A stretch of DNA of 44,392 nucleotides, from positions 1 to 44,392 of the forward strand of contig JAUNKY010000016.1 in assembly GCA_030532515.1 (NCBI GenBank), read 5' to 3'. Positions 1 through 8,360 of the stretch are shown here, in pieces. The DNA comes from Actinomycetaceae bacterium (lineage in GTDB: Bacteria > Actinomycetota > Actinomycetes > Actinomycetales > Actinomycetaceae). The notes beneath the pieces are model-generated. The model ran no database searches. It was given only the letters and a program-made list of their open reading frames with translations, and was not told the origin of the DNA. The first letter of the stretch is position 1; the number at the start of each line of letters is the position of its first letter. The position numbers and the translations under genes are program-made.

Positions 1-59
1 CGCACCACAACAACGAAAAACCCAAACAAAATCAATAAGAACTGTCCAATAACCCTCAA

Positions 60-89
60 TTCGCATACGAAAGCCATTTCCCGTGCGAA
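60..89. repeat. Intergenic 30-nt palindrome, family B (inverted copy)
   Basis: An imperfect palindrome with ends TTCGCA/TGCGAA and inner arms ACGAAA/TTTCCCG. It is the reverse complement of three 30-nt units found at 31123-31256, more than 30 kb away, so it is a dispersed intergenic element and not a local accident. It lies downstream of the tRNA-Leu terminator. Bases 1-59 hold nothing else I recognise. Confidence 0.75.
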
Positions 90-105
90 ATGGGATGGGA
101 AAACA

Positions 106-133
106 AAAAGACCTTGCCGAAGCAAGGTCTTTT
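106..133 (-). terminator. Rho-independent terminator after tRNA-Leu
   Basis: A perfect 12-bp stem (AAAAGACCTTGC / GCAAGGTCTTTT) with a 4-nt loop. Read on the minus strand the loop is TTCG and the stem ends in a T run. It begins 7 nt past the tRNA-Leu 3' end, so it most likely ends that transcript. Confidence 0.85.
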
Positions 134-139
134 ACTGCG

Positions 140-221
<82 letters not shown>

Positions 222-289
222 AGATCCCGATAAACTCAGGTACCTATCAAGCATAACTGGTCTACCGGCAAAATAAAAACTGAAAAAGC

Positions 290-1429
290 CTACCAGCTCC
301 CAACTCGCCGTGTGGAATCAATTACAGCGTGAGCCAACACGCGGTTTCCACGGTAAACCACTAAAGACTGCCCCGCCGCAATTCCGCGCACCATCTCGCC
401 CAAGGTAATCTCAAGACTACCTGCCGCTTGGTCCGCTACTAAACCAACTACTGGAATGGGGCGACCGTGTGCCCGCATCTGCGCATAGAGACACTGATCA
501 TCATCAGTTCCCATCTCTTGCCAGTCAGTAGAAACTACTACGCCAGCGTCATCTGAAGCCAGCCAAGTAAGTTCCTTAGCCGTAACCGTGTCAATCGAAA
601 GCAGCGTGGCAGAACCAACCACTACCTCATTGGTAGCCGGCCGGGTTTCCAACACATAGCGTGGTTTTCCGTCCTCGGCAGGACGATCAATACCCAACCC
701 CTTGCGCTGCCCCACCGTATATTCGTAGTAGCCGCGGTGAGTACCTAACACGTTCCCATCTGGGTCAACGATATTACCGGTATTTTCACCTAAACGAGCT
801 CGCAAGAACCCCTGGGTATCCCCATCTGGAATGAAACAAATATCGTAAGAATCTGGCTTATTCGACACGCCCAAACCGCGCCGCTCAGCTTCTTCACGCA
901 CTTCCGTCTTAGAGGTAACGTCCCCCAAAGGTAGAATCACGCGTGCGAGCTCGTCTTCTCCCATGACGGCCAGCACGTAGGATTGGTCTTTTAGTAAATC
1001 GCGGGCTCGCAACAACTGCTTACCTGCCGGACCATCCTCAACGCGGGCGTAGTGTCCGGTACAAACTGCGTCAAATCCCAGGGCCTTAGCGCGTTCTGCC
1101 AGCTCTCGAAACTTCACGAACTCGTTACAGCGCACGCACGGATTCGGAGTCCGCCCCAACTGATACTGCTCAACGAAATCGTTAATCACAGTCTCTTCAA
1201 ACTCATCTGCTAAATCCCACACATAGTATGGGATTCCCAAAACCTCGGCGGCGCGGGCGGCGTCTACCGAGTCTTCCAGGGAACAGCACCCGCGAGCGCC
1301 AACGCGGCAAGACTGCGGGCTGGATGATAACGCCATGTGAACGGCAGTGACGTCGTGACCGGCTTCTACCGCACGGGCAGCTGCTACGGCTGAGTCAACG
1401 CCTCCAGAAAGGGCGGCTAAAACTTTCAT
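290..1429 (-). CDS. mnmA: tRNA-uridine 2-sulfurtransferase MnmA
   Basis: This 379-residue cytoplasmic enzyme activates U34 of Glu/Gln/Lys tRNAs with ATP and replaces the 2-oxygen with sulfur. The PP-loop SGGVDS is at residues 8-13. The catalytic cysteine sits in PNPCVRCN (C98), the partner cysteine in DICFI (C198), and GHYAR and KDQSYVL are typical of the family. Length is normal. It is the last gene of the minus-strand cluster, starting 15 nt after the cysteine desulfurase stop, with an AAGG element before the ATG. That neighbour supplies the persulfide sulfur MnmA needs, so the pairing is functional. No truncation or frameshift is seen. Confidence 0.96.
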   Translation of the reverse strand: MKVLAALSGGVDSAVAAARAVEAGHDVTAVHMALSSSPQSCRVGARGCCSLEDSVDAARAAEVLGIPYYVWDLADEFEETVINDFVEQYQLGRTPNPCVRCNEFVKFRELAERAKALGFDAVCTGHYARVEDGPAGKQLLRARDLLKDQSYVLAVMGEDELARVILPLGDVTSKTEVREEAERRGLGVSNKPDSYDICFIPDGDTQGFLRARLGENTGNIVDPDGNVLGTHRGYYEYTVGQRKGLGIDRPAEDGKPRYVLETRPATNEVVVGSATLLSIDTVTAKELTWLASDDAGVVVSTDWQEMGTDDDQCLYAQMRAHGRPIPVVGLVADQAAGSLEITLGEMVRGIAAGQSLVVYRGNRVLAHAVIDSTRRVGSW

Positions 1430-1444
1430 TAATTGCCTTATTTA

Positions 1445-2659
1445 CTACTTATTTTTCTTCCGAGCGTCTAGTTTATCCAGCGCCATAGCCTGGTTCAACG
1501 CGAGTGGCAAAGCTTTAAGGAATCTCTCAACATCGCTCAGCTGCGAAGCCGGGCCGAAGGAAAGCCGAATTACGCCTAATGCTTCAGTTTCGCTGCGTCC
1601 CATTTCCATGAGCACGCGGCTCGGCCGGGTCACGCCAGCATGGCAAGCGGATCCAGCAGAAGCCCATACGCCCGCTTGGTCTAATCCCAGTAGTACGGCT
1701 TCAGGGTGTGCCGTGGGAATCGACAGGTGGGCGATAGTTGGAGCTGTTTCACAGCTAATAGTTTGGGATACTCCGGCTGGTAGTTGCCCGCTGGCAACTA
1801 AAGAACGCACCGCAGACCACAGGTATGTTTGGAGGGCTTCACAACGTTCGCGCAGTTGGTCTCTTTCAGCTACCGCAGCTTCTAAAGCGGCTGCAAAAGC
1901 GCAGGCTCCGGCAACATCTACAGTTCCTGAACGATGTTTTAGTTCTTGGTCGCCGCCGGGGCGATCCGTTTGCAGCGGGGTGCCACGTTTAATGGCCAGT
2001 GCGCCTACCCCTACCGGCCCCCCGATCTTGTGTGCTGAAACCGTGATCAGGTCCAGCCCGGTTGCGTGCAGATCAACTGGGAGGGTATGGAGGGCTTGGC
2101 AGGCATCACTATGTACGAGGGCGGTGCGTTTACCTTCTCTATCGGCATCTAACTGCCGAGTAGCCGTAACTAAATCAGCTACCGGTTGTAAGGTGCCGGT
2201 TTCAGAACAGACTAGAGAAAACGATACTACCCCGGCGTCAGCATTAATTGAGCGCGGGTCGATTACCCCGTTTTCATCTACTGTGAGGGGTTTAAAAACG
2301 CCGCCTTCGCGTTCTATTACAGTAGCTTGGTTCCAAGAGGAAGGGTGGTCCGTGGGACTAACCTGGACGGTGTTGTACCCGAACTTCTGCATCCCTCTGA
2401 AGCCCCCCACGATAGCCAGCGCGTTGGCTTCAGTTGCCCCGGAAGTGAAGATGACTTCAGCGCGGTCTGCACCCAGGTTATGGGCGATACTTTCGCGGGC
2501 ATCTTCTAGGAGGCGTTTGGCTCCGCGTGCCCCTTTATGCAGGGCGGCTGGGTTCCCCGGGTGGAGGCGAAGTTCTGTAATTGCGCGTAGCCACGCCTCT
2601 TGCGCTTCGGAGCGCAGAGGCGTGGTGGCAGCGTGGTCTAAATAAACTTCCGTTGACAC
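1445..2659 (-). CDS. Cysteine desulfurase (NifS/IscS family)
   Basis: A PLP enzyme of 404 residues that takes sulfur from cysteine and passes it on as an enzyme-bound persulfide. The start YLDHAATTPL is the family signature. H105 (TDHPSSW), the PLP lysine K211 in SAHKIGGP and the active-site cysteine C339 in SAGSACHAG are all present. The start is GTG, 7 nt after the etfA stop, with only a weak ribosome site, so translational coupling is likely. Its place between etfA and mnmA matches the arrangement known in other actinobacteria. Whether it also serves Fe-S assembly cannot be read from this sequence, and no SUF or ISC scaffold gene is nearby. Confidence 0.93.
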   Translation of the reverse strand: MSTEVYLDHAATTPLRSEAQEAWLRAITELRLHPGNPAALHKGARGAKRLLEDARESIAHNLGADRAEVIFTSGATEANALAIVGGFRGMQKFGYNTVQVSPTDHPSSWNQATVIEREGGVFKPLTVDENGVIDPRSINADAGVVSFSLVCSETGTLQPVADLVTATRQLDADREGKRTALVHSDACQALHTLPVDLHATGLDLITVSAHKIGGPVGVGALAIKRGTPLQTDRPGGDQELKHRSGTVDVAGACAFAAALEAAVAERDQLRERCEALQTYLWSAVRSLVASGQLPAGVSQTISCETAPTIAHLSIPTAHPEAVLLGLDQAGVWASAGSACHAGVTRPSRVLMEMGRSETEALGVIRLSFGPASQLSDVERFLKALPLALNQAMALDKLDARKKNK

Positions 2660-2666
2660 CGAAAGC

Positions 2667-3650
2667 TCAGCGGTTTTTGAGGATTTCCAGTGCTTGGGGG
2701 ATGACTTCGTTAATATCCCCCACTACCCCGAAGTCCGTCAGTTCGAAGATTGGTGCATCTGGGTCGTCGCAGACCGCCACAATCTTTTGGGAGGCTTGGA
2801 TGCCGCAGGTGTGGTGGATTGCGCCAGATACCCCCAGGCCAATGTAGACGCGGGGGGCGATGGTGACGCCGGTTTGTCCAACCTGAGCAGAGCGGTCAAT
2901 CCAACCTTCATCGCAGGCCACACGGGTGGCGCCCACGCCGGCTCCTAAGGTGTCGGCTAGTTCTTCTACTAAAGTGAAGTCGCCATCGGTACCGCGGCCA
3001 CCCACCACTACTACCGGAGCTTCGGTGAGGGAAACGCGTCCGTCGCTACCTTGTTCAGTTGAGGAAAGTACTTTAACTGCTAGAGAAGCAGCGCAGAAAT
3101 CAACCGGTACTACGGTAACTTCCGGGCTGGTAGGCTGCGGTGCTGGAACGGCTTCTACGGCAGAGGCTCGCAGGGAAATGATCGGGGTGCCACGGGTGAC
3201 TTTGAAGGTGGAAGACCAGGTGCCTGCCAGAATGGTTTTCGCGGCTTCGATTTGTCCATCCACTACCTGGCAGGAGGTTACGTCAACGGCTGCGCCGGAT
3301 CCCAGTTTGGTTGCTAAAATACCGGCGACTTCCCGCCCTCGGTAATTGGAAACGTTCAAAATGGCTGCGTATTGGGCGCCGGAAGCTGCTAGAACTGCCA
3401 GCGCGCAGTCGGCTACCACGGATGCGACGCGCGGGGAATTTCCGGCGAATTCGGGGCTGTACACGTGGGTGACTCCGTAGGTTCCCAGGGCTGCCAAGTC
3501 TGGCGCTGGGCTAAGGGCAATCGCGTGGACTTCTCCCGAGGTGAGGGTTCGTGCCAGGGTGAGGAGCTGCATGGAAGGGCCGGTGAGGGTGAAGCCTTCT
3601 GCTACAGATCCGGTGTGGTCGGTGATTACAAGAATAGGAGCAGTTAACAT
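2667..3650 (-). CDS. etfA: Electron transfer flavoprotein alpha subunit
   Basis: The alpha half of the FAD-containing ETF heterodimer, which carries electrons from dehydrogenases to the respiratory chain. The C-terminal FAD domain is clear: VVVGGRGTDG, then GATRVACDEGWI, then QVGQTGVTIAPRVYIGLGVSGAIHH and DPDAPIFELTDFGVVGD. I chose the ATG at 3650 because GAGG lies 5-6 nt upstream. A GTG at 3662 overlapping the etfB stop would add four residues. The motif usually written as QHxxGM in this family reads HHTCGI here. No acyl-CoA dehydrogenase or ETF:quinone oxidoreductase lies in the window, so the electron donor and acceptor are unknown. Confidence 0.93.
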   Translation of the reverse strand: MLTAPILVITDHTGSVAEGFTLTGPSMQLLTLARTLTSGEVHAIALSPAPDLAALGTYGVTHVYSPEFAGNSPRVASVVADCALAVLAASGAQYAAILNVSNYRGREVAGILATKLGSGAAVDVTSCQVVDGQIEAAKTILAGTWSSTFKVTRGTPIISLRASAVEAVPAPQPTSPEVTVVPVDFCAASLAVKVLSSTEQGSDGRVSLTEAPVVVVGGRGTDGDFTLVEELADTLGAGVGATRVACDEGWIDRSAQVGQTGVTIAPRVYIGLGVSGAIHHTCGIQASQKIVAVCDDPDAPIFELTDFGVVGDINEVIPQALEILKNR

Positions 3651-3658
3651 TGAGGTCC

Positions 3659-4447
3659 TCACTTCAGCAGGTCAGCTAGGTAGTTTGCCAACTTTACGCC
3701 TGCGTCGCCGCTGTCTTGGATTACGGTGCCTGCGGTGCGTTCTGGTTCTTCATCTGCGGAAATCAGCTGGGTTCCAGCACTGTCGGCGCCTACGTGGGCG
3801 GTGGCAGGATCCAAGTGGGTTAGGTCTTCCAAGGTCCAGCTGTCCAGTGGCTTAGAGCGGGCGGCTTTCATCGCTTTGAAATTCGGGTAGCGGGGGTCGT
3901 TCACCTGGTCGGTGACGGATACTACGGCGGGGAGGGTTACCTGCAGCTGGTCGGTGAAACCGTCGGCGCTGCGTTTGATAGTTGCGGAAGTTTCGGTGAT
4001 TTCCAGTTCGGAAGCCAAGCCAACGTAGGGCAGGTCGAGGGCGGCAGACAGCGTGGCCGGCAGCATGGAGGTCATTCCGTCTAAGCTGGCCATGCCGGTG
4101 ATTACCAGGTCGATCGGCGCTTCATCCTGTAGTTGTTTAATGGCGGCGGCCAGAACGGCTGCGGTGGCTACGGCGTCGGATCCGCCCAGGCGGTCATCCG
4201 AGATGACAATGGCTCGGTCAGCGCCTTTTTGTAGGGCTAAGAGGGCGGAGTCTTCAGCGTCTTCTGGGCCCATAGTTAGGGCGATTACTTCTCCACCCAG
4301 GTCTTCGACGGCTTGGACGGCAGCTTCAATTGCGTTTTCGTCCAGTTCGTTTAGGGTGTCGTCTTCGCCGCGTACAAGGCGGCCATCTTCGATCCGGCGT
4401 TGTGATACTACGTCCGGCACGTGTTTGAAACAAACTACAATCCTCAT
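3659..4447 (-). CDS. etfB: Electron transfer flavoprotein beta subunit
   Basis: The AMP-binding beta half of ETF, partner of the next gene. MRIVVCFKHVPDV is the usual N-terminus, followed by NELDENAIEAAVQ and GASRA-like (GADRAIVISDD) segments and the family's GMASLDGMTSMLP region. The frame stays open 41 codons further upstream, but that extension is encoded by a GC-rich tandem repeat at 4522-4567 and is lysine/arginine/proline-rich, so I place the start at 4447 (262 residues). There is no Shine-Dalgarno; a TACTGT -10 (4455-4460) ends 7 nt before the ATG, so the transcript may be leaderless. It heads the etfB-etfA-desulfurase-mnmA operon. Confidence 0.9.
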   Translation of the reverse strand: MRIVVCFKHVPDVVSQRRIEDGRLVRGEDDTLNELDENAIEAAVQAVEDLGGEVIALTMGPEDAEDSALLALQKGADRAIVISDDRLGGSDAVATAAVLAAAIKQLQDEAPIDLVITGMASLDGMTSMLPATLSAALDLPYVGLASELEITETSATIKRSADGFTDQLQVTLPAVVSVTDQVNDPRYPNFKAMKAARSKPLDSWTLEDLTHLDPATAHVGADSAGTQLISADEEPERTAGTVIQDSGDAGVKLANYLADLLK

Positions 4448-4521
4448 ACCTATAACAGTAACTAAAGATTGCGAAAAATGGGTTGTTGGTTTGAGAGGTG
4501 TTTGCCACCTTACAGCTTTTA

Positions 4522-4567
4522 GGGGGTTTCTGTGCTTCCCTCTTTTTGGGGGTTTTCTGTGCTTCCC
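4522..4567. repeat. Two-copy 26-bp direct repeat upstream of etfB
   Basis: GGGGGTTTCTGTGCTTCCC recurs 26 bp later with one inserted T. It lies in the 315-bp gap between the divergent etfB and glgX. The rest of that gap holds a small stem-loop (AGGTG/CACCT, about 4496-4510), the CAGAC/GTCTG inverted repeat at 4683-4699 and the glgX promoter region. Confidence 0.6.
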
Positions 4568-4682
4568 CACCTGGGTTTGACCCGGTTGTACGTATTTTGA
4601 GAGGCGCTTGTCAGATTCTGGATAGGTTTAGCGTTTTGGCATACCAGTGAGTATTATTTTCAATGGATGATTTTAAGGACAT

Positions 4683-4747
4683 CAGACTTTTAATGTCTGG
4701 GCTTTGAAAAATTCCTTGAAAATAAGCTGATTCCGTCGACCTAGTAT
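4683..4747 (+). promoter_or_regulatory. Putative glgX promoter with a short inverted repeat
   Basis: CAGAC(TTTTAAT)GTCTG at 4683-4699 is a perfect 5-bp inverted repeat. Downstream are TTGAAA (4716-4721) and TAGTAT (4742-4747), spaced 20 bp, which is longer than the usual 17. The -10 fits better than the -35. The start codon at 4763 has no Shine-Dalgarno, so the leader is very short. The repeat could be an operator; this is inference only. Confidence 0.4.
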
Positions 4748-4762
4748 TACTTTTTAACCACT

Positions 4763-7039
4763 ATGAACGCATCTACTTCTGCTAACTCTGCGCCGGTTTG
4801 GAAACTTTCTTCCCAGACCTTGCCTGCCGCCAAATCTGGCGCTACCTTCTTTGGGGCACGCACGATTGATGATGGGGTGGAGTTCTGCGTGGTTGCTCCC
4901 TATGCTTCCGCGGTGGAACTGTGTGTTTTCCCGTCGGCGGATCCGGATGCGCCAGAAACGCGTTTTCGGATGAATTTGCACGATGGAGGCACCTGGAGCG
5001 CGTTTCTGAAAGGTGCGGGTGTAGGTACTCACTATGGCTACCGAGTAAGTGGTCAGTGGGATCCGCAGCGTGGGTTAACCTATAACCCTTTTAAGTTGTT
5101 GCTTGACCCCTATGGGCGTGGTTTAGCCGGCGTTCCGCAGCATCACCGCGCGATGTATGCGCATGAAACTGATCCGGATACAGAGGCCCCTACGCAGATT
5201 CCACCGGTGATGTCTACGGTTGACTCGGCGCCCTATCAGGCGCGTTCGGTGGTAATTAATAATGAGTTCCCGGTGAAGGAACCGATTCGCCGTGCTTGGA
5301 ATGAAACCGTTATCTATGAGTTGCATGTTAAGGGTTTCACTAAGAATCTGCCCGGTGTTCCGGAAGAGCTGCGGGGTACTTATGCGGGGTTGGCTCACCC
5401 GGCTACGATTGCTCATTTTAAGAAACTGGGTGTTACGGCGATTGAGCTTTTGCCGATTCATGCGAAGTGGGATGAGCCTTTCCTGACTGAGAAGGGTTTG
5501 ACTAACTACTGGGGTTATAACACGCTTTCCTATTTCACTCCTGAAGCTTCGTACGCTACTAAAGCCGCGCAGTTGGCTGGGTCGCAGGCGATTATCGATG
5601 AAGTTCGGGGGATGGTTTCGATCCTGCATCAAAATGGGATCGAAGTGATTTTGGATGTGGTTTATAACCACACTGCCGAGGGCGGTTTATACGGCCCTTC
5701 CCTTTCGTGGCGTGGTTTTGGACAGTGTATTTACTACCGTCACACTAAGGGTCATCCGGTGCAGATGGTGAATGACACTGGCTGTGGCAATACGGTGAAC
5801 TTTGATCAGGCTCGCGTAGTGCAGATGACGTTGGATTCGTTGCGTTATTGGAGTGAAGAAGTTGGGGTGGATGGTTTCCGTTTCGACTTGGCCACTACTT
5901 TGGCGCGGTTCGACACTGGGTTCACCTCGAAGCACCCATTTTTGATGGCGGTTGCAGCTGATCCGATTTTGAAGTTGCAGAAGCTGATTGCTGAACCTTG
6001 GGATATTGGACCGGGTGGTTGGCAGACTGGGAATTTCCCACTTCCTTGGTCAGAGTGGAATGACCGGTATCGGGACACCTTGCGGTCTTTCTGGCTGGCT
6101 GATTTTGCGAACTTAGAACGTGGTTATCCAACTCAGGGTCCAAATGATTTGGCGACGCGTATTTCGGGTTCGGTGGATTTATTTGGTGAGACTTTGGAGC
6201 ATTGGCGACGTACCCGTTCGTCGGTGAATTTCGTGACTGCTCACGACGGTTTCACCATGGCGGATCTGACTTCTTATGACCATAAGGCTAATCACGCTAA
6301 CTTGGAGAATAACCGGGATGGTTCGTCTGAGAATCGTTCTTGGAACCACGGGATTGAGGGCTATCCGTTGGATGGTCCGGTTGATGAGAACGTGGATGAG
6401 GGTTTCTTTGATGCGGTGCGTTTTGCACGTTTGCGTTCGATGCGTAACCTGTTTGCAACCATGATGGTTTCTGCGGGGACCCCGATGTTGAATGCGGGCG
6501 ATGAGTTTGCACGTAGCCAGCAGGGTAACAATAATGCTTACTGTCAGGATTCTGAGATTTCTTGGGTTAACTGGGAGTGGCAAGAGACGCAGGCGCAGCT
6601 GTTTGAGTCGGTGCGTTATTTGATTCATTTGCGTAAGCTCCATCAGGTGATGCGCCCGGTTTACTTCTGCGATGGGCAGGTAGCTGAAGGCGACGTAATG
6701 CCTGATTTGGCGTGGTTTAGTGCCTGTGGTGCGCCGATGACTGTGGGTGATTGGCATAACTCGCAGCACCGGGTTTTGCAGATGGTGCGTTCGGGGCGTC
6801 CGCATAATGATGCGGATTTGCTGGTGGTTTTTAATGCCACGTTGAATCCGCAGAAGGTGGTTTTACCTCCGGGCCGAGGCAAGCATTGGCGGATGGTTTT
6901 TGATTCTTCGTGGGAGACTCCGACGCAAGGTGGGGTTTCGCCTGATTTTAAGGATTTGTCTGGTTGCGAGGTGTTTGCGCCGCAGGCTTCCACTCAGGTT
7001 GAGCCGCAGTCGATGCAGATTTACTTTACGGTTGGCTAA
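4763..7039 (+). CDS. glgX: Glycogen debranching enzyme GlgX
   Basis: A 758-residue GH13 isoamylase-type enzyme that hydrolyses alpha-1,6 branches of glycogen limit dextrins. An N-terminal CBM48-like domain (about residues 25-150) precedes the (beta/alpha)8 barrel. The catalytic nucleophile is D375 in GFRFDLA, the acid/base E411 in IAEPWD and the third carboxylate D495 in TAHDGF; NTVNFDQ and DEFARSQQGNNNAYCQD are typical of GlgX. The length is slightly above the usual 650-720 through N- and C-terminal extensions. It stands alone and is divergent from etfB, 24 kb from the glgE-mak-glgB operon, with which it presumably shares substrate. Confidence 0.94.
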   Translation: MNASTSANSAPVWKLSSQTLPAAKSGATFFGARTIDDGVEFCVVAPYASAVELCVFPSADPDAPETRFRMNLHDGGTWSAFLKGAGVGTHYGYRVSGQWDPQRGLTYNPFKLLLDPYGRGLAGVPQHHRAMYAHETDPDTEAPTQIPPVMSTVDSAPYQARSVVINNEFPVKEPIRRAWNETVIYELHVKGFTKNLPGVPEELRGTYAGLAHPATIAHFKKLGVTAIELLPIHAKWDEPFLTEKGLTNYWGYNTLSYFTPEASYATKAAQLAGSQAIIDEVRGMVSILHQNGIEVILDVVYNHTAEGGLYGPSLSWRGFGQCIYYRHTKGHPVQMVNDTGCGNTVNFDQARVVQMTLDSLRYWSEEVGVDGFRFDLATTLARFDTGFTSKHPFLMAVAADPILKLQKLIAEPWDIGPGGWQTGNFPLPWSEWNDRYRDTLRSFWLADFANLERGYPTQGPNDLATRISGSVDLFGETLEHWRRTRSSVNFVTAHDGFTMADLTSYDHKANHANLENNRDGSSENRSWNHGIEGYPLDGPVDENVDEGFFDAVRFARLRSMRNLFATMMVSAGTPMLNAGDEFARSQQGNNNAYCQDSEISWVNWEWQETQAQLFESVRYLIHLRKLHQVMRPVYFCDGQVAEGDVMPDLAWFSACGAPMTVGDWHNSQHRVLQMVRSGRPHNDADLLVVFNATLNPQKVVLPPGRGKHWRMVFDSSWETPTQGGVSPDFKDLSGCEVFAPQASTQVEPQSMQIYFTVG

Positions 7040-7067
7040 GTTTCGGTTAGTTTAGGCTGTTTTTTGA

Positions 7068-7109
7068 ACTGTTTGCGCATCTGTAGCCGGCTTGGCATGC
7101 GCAAACAGT
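7068..7109. repeat. Family A hairpin, copy 1
   Basis: A perfect 13-bp inverted repeat, ACTGTTTGCGCAT ... ATGCGCAAACAGT, around the centre CTGTAGCCGGCTTGGC. It starts 28 nt after the glgX stop and may serve as its terminator or as a 3' stabilising hairpin. Confidence 0.8.
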
Positions 7110-7132
7110 GCAGTTAACGGATTTTTCGGTGC

Positions 7133-7168
7133 GTTTGCGCATCTGTAGCCGGCTTGGCATGCGCAAAC
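7133..7168. repeat. Family A hairpin, copy 2
   Basis: Arms GTTTGCGCAT / ATGCGCAAAC with the same 16-nt centre as copy 1, 62-65 bp downstream of it. Unlike the other copies its outer stem does not extend by complementary bases. It is followed by a T-rich stretch (7181-7190). Confidence 0.8.
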
Positions 7169-7223
7169 AGTTTGGTTTAGATTTTTTCTTCCCGAGGGCG
7201 CCGGTGTGCGCTATTAATTAACT

Positions 7224-7757
7224 ATGTATGCTGCAGCAAATGAACCTTCCCTGCCGGTCTTTGGAGCCGGTCCCATTTTTGCGATCTTTGCGTTTGGCGT
7301 TTCCGGGTTGTCCATACTTTTGTGGTGGTCGGGTGTATTTTCCAGCGGGCAGCTGACTGCTCCGCTTTGGGTGTTTAGCCTGCGCATTATCGCCGCGTTG
7401 TTAGTTGTTCTAGGTATTTTCCTGTGGGTGGGGACGGTGGTTTTAGGGCGGATGGTGCAAAACATTCGCGCTGGGAAACTGATGACTACTGGCTTTTACG
7501 CTTGGGTACGTAATCCTCTGTATGCCGGGATTTTGTTGCTTAACTGTGGGCTCTTGCTTGCTCTTGCGAATTTGTGGGTGGGTGCCTTGCCGTTGCTTTA
7601 CTGGTGGTTTTTAACGGTTTTGTTAAAGGTAACTGAGGAGAAGTGGCTGCTTGCGAAGTTCGGGGCGGACTATGTGGCTTATACCCATCGGGTGAATCGC
7701 TGCTGGCCGTGGTTTCCTCGGCGTGACTGGCAACATGCCTATCAGTGTGACTGTTAG
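7224..7757 (+). CDS. Membrane methyltransferase of the isoprenylcysteine/phospholipid methyltransferase type
   Basis: A 177-residue protein with about four hydrophobic helices. The motif GFYAWVRNPLYAGILLLNCG and the C-terminal EEKWLLAKFGADYVAYTHRV match the ICMT/PEMT-like integral membrane methyltransferases that bind S-adenosylmethionine through the RNPxY and EE.L...G..Y.Y elements. The substrate cannot be told; bacterial members are usually of unknown role. There is no Shine-Dalgarno and TATTAA (7212-7217) ends 6 nt before the ATG, suggesting a leaderless transcript. Family A hairpins lie on both sides, so it is probably transcribed alone. Confidence 0.75.
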   Translation: MYAAANEPSLPVFGAGPIFAIFAFGVSGLSILLWWSGVFSSGQLTAPLWVFSLRIIAALLVVLGIFLWVGTVVLGRMVQNIRAGKLMTTGFYAWVRNPLYAGILLLNCGLLLALANLWVGALPLLYWWFLTVLLKVTEEKWLLAKFGADYVAYTHRVNRCWPWFPRRDWQHAYQCDC

Positions 7758-7781
7758 TTAAAGCCGCTCCGGGTTACTTTT

Positions 7782-7823
7782 ACCGTTTGCGCATCTGTAG
7801 CTGTCTAGCCATGCGCAAACGGT
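7782..7823. repeat. Family A hairpin, copy 3
   Basis: A perfect 13-bp inverted repeat, ACCGTTTGCGCAT ... ATGCGCAAACGGT, 24 nt after the methyltransferase stop and followed by TTTGTTTTTTG, so it fits a plus-strand terminator. The outer stem (ACCG/CGGT) differs from copies 1 and 5 (ACTG/CAGT) on both sides, which keeps the pairing. Confidence 0.82.
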
Positions 7824-8265
7824 TTGTTTTTTGTAGGTGGATCAGCTGTGGCTTTGCAAGATTTTTTTCGGTTTTTTGTCTCCCAGAACAACTCTCATAG
7901 TAACTTCACACATAAGCTGTCTATTTGTGAATTACAACTCAGAATACAGGCATTTTACCGCCTAAAAATATTAGAAGTTTTAACGAGATTAGCACGAACC
8001 ACAAGTACCTTAAAAAACCCTGAGAAAACTATTTACACTACTTGCAAAAAGTCGCGCTGGAATGCGGAAAACACCCCACTACTCCCCTATTAGCAGGTTG
8101 AAAACATTCAAGATTTGGCAAAATTTCTTCCCGAGGACGCCCATGTACTAACAGCAAAACCCCCGCTCCCATGCTTTAATACGCACCCCAGTTTGCCATG
8201 ACAAAAAATGTGAACCATTTCATCAAAACCAATTTTGTTTTCCATTTTATTTCGAGTTTAATCAA
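7824..8265. other. AT-rich gene-free stretch upstream of the adhesin
   Basis: No credible gene: the only open frames are short, atypical in composition and without ribosome sites. The stretch is clearly richer in A+T than its surroundings. The best promoter guess for the adhesin is TTGTTT (8235-8240), 16 bp, TTTAAT (8257-8262), which would place the transcript start close to 8269. The strength of this call is low. Confidence 0.4.
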
Positions 8266-8317
8266 GGCATTGCTTCATTTTGTTACCGCGGTAACAAAGC
8301 ATTTAAGAAGCAATGCC
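8266..8317 (+). promoter_or_regulatory. Nested palindrome directly 5' of the adhesin gene
   Basis: An 18-bp perfect palindrome, TTGTTACCGCGGTAACAA (8280-8297), lies inside an 11-bp perfect inverted repeat, GGCATTGCTTC (8266-8276) and GAAGCAATGCC (8307-8317). The whole element ends 43 nt before the adhesin ATG. As DNA the core could bind a dimeric regulator; as RNA the outer arms would close a large 5'-leader hairpin. I do not recognise the operator of any named family. Confidence 0.7.
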
Positions 8318-8360
8318 CCCGACCATCTCCCGCCCACACAGCCACCTACGAGGTCTCACC

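Noticed and set aside
1608-2645. 345-codon open frame on the plus strand opposite the cysteine desulfurase
   Set aside because: It is antisense to a clear PLP enzyme, rich in Arg/Ser/Pro and without a ribosome site or recognisable motif.
4448-4570. Forty-one-codon N-terminal extension of etfB
   Set aside because: It is encoded by a direct repeat, is Lys/Arg/Pro-rich and unlike the family; MRIVVCFKHVPDV is the normal start.
6179-6805. 208-codon open frame opposite glgX
   Set aside because: His/Arg/Ile-rich antisense translation inside a complete GH13 gene; no start signal.
7824-8093. 89-codon open frame before the adhesin
   Set aside because: It starts within the tail of a family A hairpin region, lacks a ribosome site, and its composition is that of AT-rich non-coding DNA.
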